Of a stretch of DNA of 64,000 bases, positions 52,091-60,022 are shown in pieces. A program made the translations under genes and the position numbers. The notes under the pieces are model-generated. The model ran no database searches. It was not told where the DNA came from and worked only from the letters and a program-made list of their open reading frames with translations. Within the stretch, counting starts at the first letter, position 1. Every line of letters begins with the position of its first letter. Origin of the DNA: Fusobacteria bacterium ZRK30 (lineage in GTDB: Bacteria; Fusobacteriota; Fusobacteriia; Fusobacteriales; Fusobacteriaceae); assembly GCA_024628785.1 (NCBI GenBank), contig CP102404.1, forward strand, positions 558,001 to 622,000. Direction: 5' to 3'.

Positions 52091-52134
52091 TTTATGTTGA
52101 ATATTTTAAATTAATTTATAATACTCAACATAAA
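52091..52134 (+). promoter_or_regulatory. stem-loop between the fumarase subunit genes
   Basis: TTTATGTTGA (52091-52100) pairs perfectly with TCAACATAAA (52125-52134). No strong T-run follows, so it is not a clear terminator; an mRNA processing or stability role is possible. Confidence 0.5.
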
Positions 52135-52167
52135 AGAATTTTAGAATTTAATATATGGAGGTTTAGA

Positions 52168-52716
52168 ATGAAATTAACAACACCATTAAAAGATAGTGAT
52201 GTAGAAAAATTAAAAACAGGAGATACAGTGCTGATCTCTGGAACTATATATACAGCAAGGGATGCAGCTCATGCAAGATTAGTTAAATTATTAGACGAGG
52301 GAAAGGAATTACCATTTGATCCAAAAGGACAAATAATTTATTATGTAGGACCAACTCCTGCTAAGCCGGGAAATGCAATTGGAAGTGCAGGACCGACAAC
52401 TTCTTATAGAATGGATCCATATGCACCAAGATTAATCGAAGTTGGATTAAAAGGAATGATTGGAAAGGGTGCTAGAAGTGATGAAGTAAAGGGATATATA
52501 AAAAAACATAAAGCTGTATATTTCGCAGCAGTAGGTGGAGCAGCAGCTCTTATAGCAAAGTCTATTCAAAAAGCTGAAGTTATTGCATATGATGATTTAG
52601 GAGCAGAAGCTATCAGAAAGATGGAAGTAGTAGATTTTCCTGCTATCGTTATAAATGACATCTATGGAAATGATCTTTATGAGATGGGTCAAAAAGAATT
52701 TAATCGTGAAGATTAA
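52168..52716 (+). CDS. fumA-C: class I fumarate hydratase, beta subunit (C-terminal domain)
   Basis: 182 residues. Beta subunit of the class I hydro-lyase: VLISGTIYTARDAAHARL, IIYYVGPTPAKPGNAIGSAGPTTSYRMDPY, MIGKGARSDEVKGYI and AVYFAAVGGAAALIAKSI are family motifs; the C-terminus has AIVINDIYGNDLYE. Own GGAGG ribosome binding site. Works with the alpha subunit to form the active enzyme. Confidence 0.88.
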   Translation: MKLTTPLKDSDVEKLKTGDTVLISGTIYTARDAAHARLVKLLDEGKELPFDPKGQIIYYVGPTPAKPGNAIGSAGPTTSYRMDPYAPRLIEVGLKGMIGKGARSDEVKGYIKKHKAVYFAAVGGAAALIAKSIQKAEVIAYDDLGAEAIRKMEVVDFPAIVINDIYGNDLYEMGQKEFNRED

Positions 52717-52837
52717 TTTAGAAGAATTATAGAATCTTTAGTAGTATAAATGATTTTTCTTATCTAATCCCTCACTTAATTACTCTAGTATATTATATTA
52801 GGGTAATTAGGAGGGATTTTTTATTTTAAATGTTTTT

Positions 52838-53701
52838 TTAATCACTTTTAACAAAGAAATTATTTTCATTTGCAAACTTTTCAAACCTTTTAAGGTACTT
52901 TTCCGTCTTGTCTTTATCTTTATAAGAAAGGGAAAAGATTAGAGCGTTGATAAGACACATCACTGCAGAAAGATGATCTACAAAGAAGGCCTTTTTTACA
53001 GGGATAATAAATAAAAAATCTGCATATTCTGCTAGAGGCGATACGACGCTGTCTGTGACAACTATGAGCGATACTTTCCTTTTTTTTAAAGTTTCTGCTA
53101 TTGTCACTACATTCTGGGGATACCTTGGGAATCCAAAGAGTATAGCTGCAGTATTGTCACTGAGATCGTTTAAATAATTAAACCACCTCTCATTCCATTC
53201 ATCTATAATCTGCACCTTAGCATGAATCTTACTGAGGTTATATCCTGCATAGCTAGAAAGGCAATATGACCCCTTAAATCCTACTGTGAGTATACTTTCT
53301 TTATCATAAAGGGCTTCCACTGCATTATTAAAAGTTTCAGAAGATAACTCCTTTAGTGTCCTGTTGATTATTCCTACTTCTGATTCAAAGATGTCCTGGT
53401 AGACAGTAGAAGTATCTTCAACTTTTTCTATGGAAAACTTATCCAAGGCAGACAATTCATTTTTCAGAGATTCTCTCAGCTCCTGTTGAAAATCAGGGTA
53501 CCCTTTATATCCCATATATGAAGCAAACCTTATTACTGTGGATTCACTTACTCCTGCGGCTATACCTAGAGCTGTAGAAGTCATGAAGGCACATGGCTTC
53601 AGATTCTTCAAAATATACCCTGCCAGCTTCCTCTGTTTTGGTGGAAGATTTGATACCATATTTTGAATTTTATCTTCTAAATTAAACTTATTTTTTTTCA
53701 T
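52838..53701 (-). CDS. RpiR-family transcriptional regulator
   Basis: 287 residues. N-terminal RpiR helix-turn-helix (LEDKIQNMVSNLPPKQRKLA, then ALGIAAGVSESTVIRFASYMGYKGYPDFQ, about 40-70) and a C-terminal SIS sugar-isomerase domain (LTVGFKGSYCLSSYAGYNLSK, FGFPRYPQNVVTIAETLKKRKVSLIVVTDSVVSPLA). Binds sugar phosphates or other small molecules. ATG after GGAGG. Divergent from the malic enzyme gene with palindromes and a promoter between, so it may control that gene, itself or both. Confidence 0.88.
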   Translation of the reverse strand: MKKNKFNLEDKIQNMVSNLPPKQRKLAGYILKNLKPCAFMTSTALGIAAGVSESTVIRFASYMGYKGYPDFQQELRESLKNELSALDKFSIEKVEDTSTVYQDIFESEVGIINRTLKELSSETFNNAVEALYDKESILTVGFKGSYCLSSYAGYNLSKIHAKVQIIDEWNERWFNYLNDLSDNTAAILFGFPRYPQNVVTIAETLKKRKVSLIVVTDSVVSPLAEYADFLFIIPVKKAFFVDHLSAVMCLINALIFSLSYKDKDKTEKYLKRFEKFANENNFFVKSD

Positions 53702-53860
53702 GTCTCCTCCTTCTAATTACCTTTAAAATAGCCTGTTCCCTTAAAAAAACTTATTTTTTTATATTTGATTTAGGATATAATTTTTCCCCTAATTTGTCAA
53801 GAATTCTAAAGAAAAAAGTGGAGTTCTATTCTGTATTTTATTATTAATTTTGATCGAAAT

Positions 53861-53905
53861 AAGAATTTTATTCTTCAAAATAAAAAAAATGAATAATTTT
53901 ATTCA
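53861..53905. promoter_or_regulatory. two perfect palindromes, candidate RpiR operators
   Basis: AAGAATTTTATTCTT (53861-53875) and TGAATAATTTTATTCA (53890-53905). Both have a GAAT/ATTC core and lie about nine bases upstream of the -35 at 53914. Confidence 0.55.
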
Positions 53906-53913
53906 AAAATATG

Positions 53914-53942
53914 TTGACATTTTTTATGACTTTTTGTAATAT
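53914..53942 (+). promoter_or_regulatory. promoter 1 of malic enzyme gene
   Basis: -35 TTGACA (53914-53919), 17-base spacer, -10 TAATAT (53937-53942). Confidence 0.7.
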
Positions 53943-54018
53943 ACATTTAGTTAGAAAAACCGAAATTGTACATATTTTTTTAACTGTCATTAAATTAAAT
54001 AAAAAAAGTAAAATAGTT

Positions 54019-54066
54019 TAGAATTAAGTCGAATTTTATTTCAATGATTATCAAAAATATTGGGAA
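54019..54066 (+). promoter_or_regulatory. promoter 2 / leader of malic enzyme gene, like that of fumarase
   Basis: -10 TAGAAT (54019-54024), preceded by AAAAAAGTAAAATAGTT and followed by ATATTGGGAA (54057-54066). The fumarase leader has AAAAAAGTTAAATAGTG-TAGTAT and ATATTGGGAA in the same order. The -35 here is weak. Confidence 0.5.
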
Positions 54067-54244
54067 AGCAATATAAAATAATTTGAAAGTTTTCTATAAG
54101 ATGGCTGGGAAGAGCATGGTTGGAAAATTAATTTATAAAATTAAAAAAATAATAAATAAATTAAAAAAAGCTAGTAAAAAACCATTTATAGAGATAAACT
54201 AAGGATAAGAGTCATTAAAATAAGAAAAACGGAGGAGTATAACT

Positions 54245-55432
54245 ATGTCAGTATATGAAGAATCGTTAAAATTGCACATCGAAAACAAGGGTAAGATTGA
54301 AGTTATTTCAAAGGTAAGTGTTAAAAATGGAGATGATTTAAGTTTAGCTTATTCACCAGGTGTAGCAGAACCTTGTAAGAAGATAGCAGAAAATAAAAGT
54401 GATGTTTATAAGTATACATCTAAAGGAAATATGGTTGCAGTAATCACTGACGGTACAGCAGTATTAGGATTAGGAGATATCGGTCCTGAAGCAGCACTGC
54501 CTGTAATGGAAGGAAAAGCAATTTTATTCAAAGAATTCGGAGGAGTAGATGCATTTCCTATCTGTTTAGATACTACAGATACTGAAGAAATCATCAAAAC
54601 TTGTAAGTTATTAGCACCTACTTTTGGTGGAATAAACTTAGAGGATATAGCAGCACCTAAATGTGTTGAAATTGAAAGAAGATTAATCGAAGAGCTAGAT
54701 ATTCCTGTATTCCATGATGATCAGCATGGTACAGCAATAGTTACTACAGCAGCAGTAATAAACTCAGCTAAATTATTAGGAAAGAATATCTCTGACCTAA
54801 AAGTTTCTATGATAGGAACTGGTTCTGCGGGATCATCTATCGCCAGAATGCTTAAGGGATTAGGAGTTAAATCATTATATGCTTATAACTCAAAGGGTGT
54901 TGTAATGCAGGATAAATATGACAAATATAGATTCTTAGTAAAGGAACTATTGGATCAAAATATCATTGATACACCAGAAAATTTAGAGGAAGATACAGTT
55001 GCCGGGATGATTAAGGGAACAGATGTATTTGTAGGAGTATCTGCAGCAGGAATGGTAACTAAAGATATGGTTAGAACAATGAATGCAGATCCTATTATCT
55101 TAGCTATGGCAAACCCTACACCTGAGATCATGCCTGAAGATGCATTAGAAGCTGGAGCAGCAGTAGTAGGAACAGGAAGATCGGATTACCCTAACCAAGT
55201 AAACAATGTATTGGCATTCCCAGGATTGTTCAAAGGGGCATTAGAAGCTGGAGCTACAGTAATTAACGATGAGATGAAGATAGCAGCTGCCTACGGTATT
55301 GCTAACGTATTAAAGGAAGAGGAATTAAGAGCAGATTACATTATTCCTAGTCCATTTGATGAAAGAGTAGCATCAGTAGTAGCTGAAACTGTTAAAAAGA
55401 TCGCTATAGAGAACAACTTAGTTAGAAAATAA
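54245..55432 (+). CDS. malate dehydrogenase (oxaloacetate-decarboxylating), malic enzyme
   Basis: 395 residues; the short bacterial type. Converts malate to pyruvate and CO2 with NAD(P). Family signatures: YSPGVAEPCKKIAENK, VITDGTAVLGLGDIGPEAALPVMEGKA, ICLDTTDTEEII, FGGINLEDIAAPKCVEIERRL, PVFHDDQHGTAIV (metal/acid region) and MIGTGSAGSSIARML (nucleotide-binding). NAD versus NADP cannot be judged safely. Sits between fumarase and aspartase, so aspartate, fumarate and malate can be drawn to pyruvate. AACGGAGGAG ribosome binding site. Confidence 0.92.
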   Translation: MSVYEESLKLHIENKGKIEVISKVSVKNGDDLSLAYSPGVAEPCKKIAENKSDVYKYTSKGNMVAVITDGTAVLGLGDIGPEAALPVMEGKAILFKEFGGVDAFPICLDTTDTEEIIKTCKLLAPTFGGINLEDIAAPKCVEIERRLIEELDIPVFHDDQHGTAIVTTAAVINSAKLLGKNISDLKVSMIGTGSAGSSIARMLKGLGVKSLYAYNSKGVVMQDKYDKYRFLVKELLDQNIIDTPENLEEDTVAGMIKGTDVFVGVSAAGMVTKDMVRTMNADPIILAMANPTPEIMPEDALEAGAAVVGTGRSDYPNQVNNVLAFPGLFKGALEAGATVINDEMKIAAAYGIANVLKEEELRADYIIPSPFDERVASVVAETVKKIAIENNLVRK

Positions 55433-55622
55433 TAATTTAAATTTTAGCACTATTTTCAGATAAAGATTTAAAGAAAAATTTAGTGTTTAAAAAAATTTAA
55501 TTATTATAAAACATCAATAATTAAAATAAAACTTATATATTTTCCTGTTTGATTTAGGAGAGAGACATAATTTAATTATGTAAGTTTAATTTAAAATATT
55601 AAATATTAAAAGGGGAATTAAA

Positions 55623-57047
55623 ATGATTAAATTTAGGACTGAAGGAGACTCATTGGGAACAATGGAAGTCCCTGCAAATGCATATTATGGAATCCAATCA
55701 CTCAGAGGGAGAAATAACTTTGGTATCACAGGATATAAATTATCATCTACATTTATAAAATCAATGGCAATGGTAAAGAAAGCTACATCACTTATGAACT
55801 TAGAAGCTGGAGTAATAGAGAAAGATGTTGCTGAAGCGATGATTCAAGCTAGTGAAGAGATCATAGATGGTAAATTCCATGATCAATTTATTACAGATGT
55901 AATTCAAGGTGGAGCAGGAACTTCTATGAATATGAATATCAATGAAGTTATTGCTAATAGAGCCAATGAACTTATGGGTGGAAAATTAGGAAAATATGAA
56001 TTTGTTACTCCTAATGATCATGCTAATTACGGGCAATCAACAAATGATGTAATTCCTACAAGTGGAAAATTAACTGTAATTCAATTATGTGAATCATTAT
56101 TAAGTGAATTAGAAGCTTTAAAAGAATCTTTATATGAAAAAGGTGCTGAATTTGATCATGTTATCAAGATGGGAAGAACTCATCTTCAAGACGCCATCCC
56201 TATTAGATTGGGACAAGAATTCAAAGCTTATGCCAGACCGATAAGAAGAGACATAAAAAGAATAAAAGAAACGTTAGAAGATTTTTACTTTGTTAATATG
56301 GGAGCTACAGCAGTAGGAACTGGATTAAATGCAGATACTACATATGTAAAAGATATCGCTGCTAAATTAGGTGAAGTAACGGGGATGGACTTTAAGCAGA
56401 GTACAGACCTTGTAGATGGGACTAGAAACTTAGATGGTTTTGTATGGTTATCATCGGCATTAAAAGTGTGTGCTGTAAACTTATCTAAGATGTCAAATGA
56501 CCTTAGATTGATGGCATCTGGACCTAGAGCTGGATTCTTTGAAATCAACTTACCTATGAGACAACCAGGATCATCTATCATGCCAGGAAAAGTAAATCCA
56601 GTTATTCCCGAAGTAATGAGTCAAGTTTCATTCCAAATATTTGGAAATGATCTTACAATAACTAAGGCTGCAGAAGCAGGACAATTGGAATTAAATGTAT
56701 TTGAACCAGTGTTGTTCTTTAACTTATTCCAATCTATTCAAATCTTAAAAAATGGTGCTCAAACATTGAACTACAACTGTATCAAGGGAATCACTCCTAA
56801 TGCAGATAGAACTGAAGAGATGGTTCAAAGTTCAATTGGAATCATCACTGCTATTAATCCTCATGTAGGGTATAAAAATGCATCTGAGGTTGCTAAAGAG
56901 TCATTAAAAACAGGTAGAACAGTAAGAGAACTTACAGTAGAAAAAGGATTATTAACTAATGAGGAATTAGACGTTATATTAGATGTATATAATATGACTA
57001 ATCCTGGAATCTCTGGAAAAGAATTATTGAAAAAAAAGAATAAATAG
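55623..57047 (+). CDS. aspA: aspartate ammonia-lyase (aspartase)
   Basis: 474 residues; fumarase/aspartase superfamily. Catalyses aspartate to fumarate plus ammonia. Landmarks: GTMEVPANAYYGIQSLRG, GAGTSMNMNINEVIANRA, ANYGQSTNDVIPTSGKL, GRTHLQDAIPIRLGQEF and the signature GSSIMPGKVNPVIPEV with its mobile-loop serine. Length and this signature fit AspA rather than fumarase class II (which would read GSSIMPGKVNPTQCE). AAGGGGAA ribosome binding site. Supplies fumarate to the nearby fumarase and malic enzyme. Confidence 0.9.
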   Translation: MIKFRTEGDSLGTMEVPANAYYGIQSLRGRNNFGITGYKLSSTFIKSMAMVKKATSLMNLEAGVIEKDVAEAMIQASEEIIDGKFHDQFITDVIQGGAGTSMNMNINEVIANRANELMGGKLGKYEFVTPNDHANYGQSTNDVIPTSGKLTVIQLCESLLSELEALKESLYEKGAEFDHVIKMGRTHLQDAIPIRLGQEFKAYARPIRRDIKRIKETLEDFYFVNMGATAVGTGLNADTTYVKDIAAKLGEVTGMDFKQSTDLVDGTRNLDGFVWLSSALKVCAVNLSKMSNDLRLMASGPRAGFFEINLPMRQPGSSIMPGKVNPVIPEVMSQVSFQIFGNDLTITKAAEAGQLELNVFEPVLFFNLFQSIQILKNGAQTLNYNCIKGITPNADRTEEMVQSSIGIITAINPHVGYKNASEVAKESLKTGRTVRELTVEKGLLTNEELDVILDVYNMTNPGISGKELLKKKNK

Positions 57048-57062
57048 TTTAAATTTAATTAT

Positions 57063-57094
57063 TGGGAGCTGGAATTTTCTGGCTCCTTTTTATA
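57063..57094 (+). terminator. terminator of aspA
   Basis: GGAGC (57065-57069) / GCTCC (57082-57086), then five Ts. Short stem. Confidence 0.65.
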
Positions 57095-57199
57095 TTAAAT
57101 TAATTGAATCTCAGGCTAAATTTGGGTATACTTAGACTGAGAAAAGATCTATTTAAAATAAGGATTAAAAAATGTATGTAGGATATAAGGAGGAAGATT

Positions 57200-57634
57200 A
57201 TGAAATATATATTGACAATATCACTGCTATTACTTGTAGGATGTACTTCTGCTACAAAAAAAGAAATAGGAATAACAGAAGGAAAATTTTACCCGTGTCC
57301 AACCACTCCAAACTGTGTGTCCTCTATGGCCCCTAAGGAGGACTCCCACTACATAGAGCCTATTGTTTATAATAATATTACAAGAGACCTTGCTGTAGAA
57401 AAGATCACTGTAATTTTAAAGGGATTAAAAAATACCACTATTGTAGAAAAAAGTGATGAATATATCCATGTAGAGGTAAGATCATCATTTTTTAAATTTG
57501 TAGATGATGTGGAATTTTACTTTCCTGAGGGCAAAAATATTATCCATATCAGATCTTTAGCTAGAACTGGATATAGTGATTTTGGGGTAAACAGAAAAAG
57601 AATGGAAAAAATAAGAGTGCGATTCTATGAATAG
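57200..57634 (+). CDS. DUF1499 family lipoprotein
   Basis: 144 residues. Lipoprotein signal MKYILTISLLLLVGCTSAT (Cys15). DUF1499 core: CPTTPNCVSSMAPKEDSHYIEP (start of the domain with its conserved Cys-Pro and SSxxxxxxxxIxP), KSDEYIHVEVRSSFFKFVDDVEFYF and HIRSLARTGYSDFGVNRKRMEKIR. Function of DUF1499 is unknown. ATG after AAGGAGG. The cardiolipin synthase gene starts within its last codons. Confidence 0.82.
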   Translation: MKYILTISLLLLVGCTSATKKEIGITEGKFYPCPTTPNCVSSMAPKEDSHYIEPIVYNNITRDLAVEKITVILKGLKNTTIVEKSDEYIHVEVRSSFFKFVDDVEFYFPEGKNIIHIRSLARTGYSDFGVNRKRMEKIRVRFYE

Positions 57635-59066
57635 TATTTTGACAGGGGTTTATATATTAAATATTATCTTTATTATCATCATTATATTCTTTGAAAAAAA
57701 AAAAAATACAAGTACTATAATATGGATTCTTATCCTTAGCTTAACTCATATATTTGGTTTTATTCTCTATCTTTTTTTTGGATTAAGTCTAAGAAAAAGA
57801 AGGTTTACCCGTAAATATTATAAAAAATTTTCATTTGATAAGAAGAAATTTAAACAGGACATAGTGAGTGATACAAGCTCCCACCCGCAGAACAACCTGA
57901 TTCAGTTATTTAATGTAAAGAATCATGCCTATTTAAGAACCAAAAATGATATTAAATTATATAATCATGGGGAGAACCTCTTTAAGGATCTCAAAGAATC
58001 GATCAGTTCTGCTGAAAGATATATTCATATGGAATACTATATCTTTGAAAATGATGATATAGGTAATGAAATTATGGATCTGCTGATAAACAAAGCTGAA
58101 AAAGGAGTAGAGGTAAAGCTGATCTATGATGGTATGGGTTGTATTCACGTATCCAATAGTTTTTTTCAAAGACTTCAGGATGCAGGGGGGGAGGTACTTA
58201 ACTTTTTTCCTCCGTTATTTTCCCGATTTGGTCTGAGAGCTAACTATAGAACTCATAAAAAAATAGTTTTGGTTGATGGGAAGTGCGGTTTTTTAGGTGG
58301 TATGAATATAGGTGATGAATATTTAGGGGAAAATAAAAAAATTGGTTATTGGAGGGATACCCACCTCCGGATAAAGGGATCTGGGGTTTTAGGATTAGAA
58401 AAAGAATTTTTAATAAACCTGGATTTTATGAGGGAACAAAAATCATTTTTTAAGAGAAGGAAGAAGAAATTAAATTATTCCATAGATGATTACCTCCACT
58501 TTGAAAAAAGCAGTGGCCATAGTGATCTACAGATAGTCAGCAGCGGTCCGGACTATGAAGAGCCATTTATAAAAAATGGTATCTTTAAGATGATTACAGG
58601 GGCAAAAAAAAATATCTATATACAGACACCGTATTTTATCCCCGATGAGGCTATCTTAAATGCCTTAAAAATTGCTGTTATGGGTGGGATAGAAGTAAAT
58701 ATTATGATTCCCTCTAAACCTGACCATATTTTTGTCTACTGGGCAACCCTCTCCTATATTGGAGATCTGGTTAAGTTAGGAGCTAAGTGCTACACCTATG
58801 ACAATGGATTTTTACACTCCAAAGTTGTGATAGTTGATGATGAAATTTGTACTATCGGATCTACTAATATGGATATCAGGAGTTTTTTATTGAATTTTGA
58901 GATAAATGTTTTTATCTATGATCCTGAGATAGCACTTCAATTGAAGGAGGCTTTTTTAGAGGATATCGAGAGCTCTACCCTGATTACTTCTAAAAAATAT
59001 AAAAATAGAAATTTCGTAATCCGGTTTAAAGAATCGGTTTCAAAACTTCTTTCGCCAATAATGTAA
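57627..59066 (+). CDS. cls: cardiolipin synthase
   Basis: 479 residues; phospholipase D superfamily. Two N-terminal membrane segments (residues 2-22 and 35-52). The first HKD motif is THKKIVLVDGKCGFLGGMN (about residue 210) and the second LHSKVVIVDDEICTIGSTN (about 397). Produces cardiolipin by condensing two phosphatidylglycerols. It overlaps the DUF1499 gene by 8 bases and lacks a strong ribosome binding site of its own, so it is probably translationally coupled. PlsC follows 78 bases later. Confidence 0.92.
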   Translation: MNSILTGVYILNIIFIIIIIFFEKKKNTSTIIWILILSLTHIFGFILYLFFGLSLRKRRFTRKYYKKFSFDKKKFKQDIVSDTSSHPQNNLIQLFNVKNHAYLRTKNDIKLYNHGENLFKDLKESISSAERYIHMEYYIFENDDIGNEIMDLLINKAEKGVEVKLIYDGMGCIHVSNSFFQRLQDAGGEVLNFFPPLFSRFGLRANYRTHKKIVLVDGKCGFLGGMNIGDEYLGENKKIGYWRDTHLRIKGSGVLGLEKEFLINLDFMREQKSFFKRRKKKLNYSIDDYLHFEKSSGHSDLQIVSSGPDYEEPFIKNGIFKMITGAKKNIYIQTPYFIPDEAILNALKIAVMGGIEVNIMIPSKPDHIFVYWATLSYIGDLVKLGAKCYTYDNGFLHSKVVIVDDEICTIGSTNMDIRSFLLNFEINVFIYDPEIALQLKEAFLEDIESSTLITSKKYKNRNFVIRFKESVSKLLSPIM

Positions 59067-59144
59067 AAAAAACTTATATTCGTTGACTTTACTGACTTAA
59101 GGTGTTAAAATGACAGGTGTAATTTAAAAGATAGGAGGAAGGCA

Positions 59145-59873
59145 ATGACATTATTAAGAGTAACATTATTTGGATTTTTATACTTTTTAAAACTGAACAT
59201 ATTTAAACTGTCTAAGGTGAAAAAAATAGATGTTGAAAAAGATCGTGTTTTTTATGCTAGAGATCTATTTAGAGGATTTGGAAGGGGAATTATTGAGAGA
59301 ACTAATTCTAACGTAGAAGTCATCTATGAAGATGAGGAGGAGTTTAAGAGCCTTTCTATGGATGAACCTATGGTTTTAATATCCAACCATCAAAGTAATA
59401 TAGATATTCCTGCTATTCAAGGATATTTTCCTTTTGTACCTGGATTTATGGCTAAAAAAGAGATGGAAACCTGGATGTTTTTTAAAACCTGGATACCGAT
59501 TACTAACTCTATATTTATAGATAGAAAAAATCCCAGAGAAGGGATAAAAGCTATAAGAAAATCTGTGAAATTTATCAAAGATGGTTACCCTATGCTGGTT
59601 TTTCCAGAAGGAACCAGATCTGATACTGGAGAGATAGGAGAGTTTAAAAATGGTGGATTTAAGGTTGCCATTGATTCTAAGGCAAAAATTATACCAATCA
59701 CATTAAAGGGTACCTATGACATTCAAAATAAAAAGAGTGTTAAGATGTTTAAAAATAAAAGTGTAAAGTTGATCATTGGGAAGGTAGTGGATACCAAAGA
59801 TTATGATAAGGAAGGTTTAAAGAATATTCATAATGTAGTTAAGGAAATAATCGTAAATAACTACAATAGATAA
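59145..59873 (+). CDS. plsC: 1-acyl-sn-glycerol-3-phosphate acyltransferase (PlsC family)
   Basis: 242 residues. Makes phosphatidic acid from lysophosphatidic acid. Catalytic motif NHQSNIDIPAIQ (H-x4-D), then FIDRKNPREGI and FPEGTRSDTGE. One N-terminal hydrophobic stretch (VTLLFGFLYFLKL region) attaches it to the inner membrane. AGGAGGAAG ribosome binding site. Pairs functionally with the cls gene upstream in phospholipid synthesis. The specificity is inferred from the family. Confidence 0.88.
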   Translation: MTLLRVTLFGFLYFLKLNIFKLSKVKKIDVEKDRVFYARDLFRGFGRGIIERTNSNVEVIYEDEEEFKSLSMDEPMVLISNHQSNIDIPAIQGYFPFVPGFMAKKEMETWMFFKTWIPITNSIFIDRKNPREGIKAIRKSVKFIKDGYPMLVFPEGTRSDTGEIGEFKNGGFKVAIDSKAKIIPITLKGTYDIQNKKSVKMFKNKSVKLIIGKVVDTKDYDKEGLKNIHNVVKEIIVNNYNR

Positions 59874-59875
59874 TA

Positions 59876-59908
59876 GGGATAGGGTAGATTTATCTACCCT
59901 ATTTTATT
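59876..59908 (+). terminator. terminator of plsC
   Basis: ATAGGGTAGA (59879-59888) / TCTACCCTAT (59893-59902), then TTTTATTTT. Confidence 0.85.
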
Positions 59909-60022
59909 TTATAAAATTTAAATTCCTAAGATTTATCTAAGAAAAGTTGTAAAACTTTAAAGAAGATGATACAATATTGTTTGTATATAAAATTATATGT
60001 TTTTAAAAAATAGGGAGGAAAA

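Larger units (their letters stand above)
53702..54244. other. RpiR-malic enzyme intergenic region
   Basis: 543 bases, very AT-rich. It holds two perfect palindromes (53861-53905), a consensus promoter (53914-53942) and a second promoter-like site with the leader motif shared with fumarase (54019-54066). A 33-codon basic frame (54101-54202) has no good ribosome binding site and is not annotated as a gene. Confidence 0.6.

Noticed and set aside
54101-54202. 33-codon basic frame (MAGKSMVGKLIYK...) before the malic enzyme gene
   Set aside because: No convincing ribosome binding site and a Lys/Ile composition expected by chance in AT-rich DNA; it lies in the leader. Kept as a possibility only if conserved.
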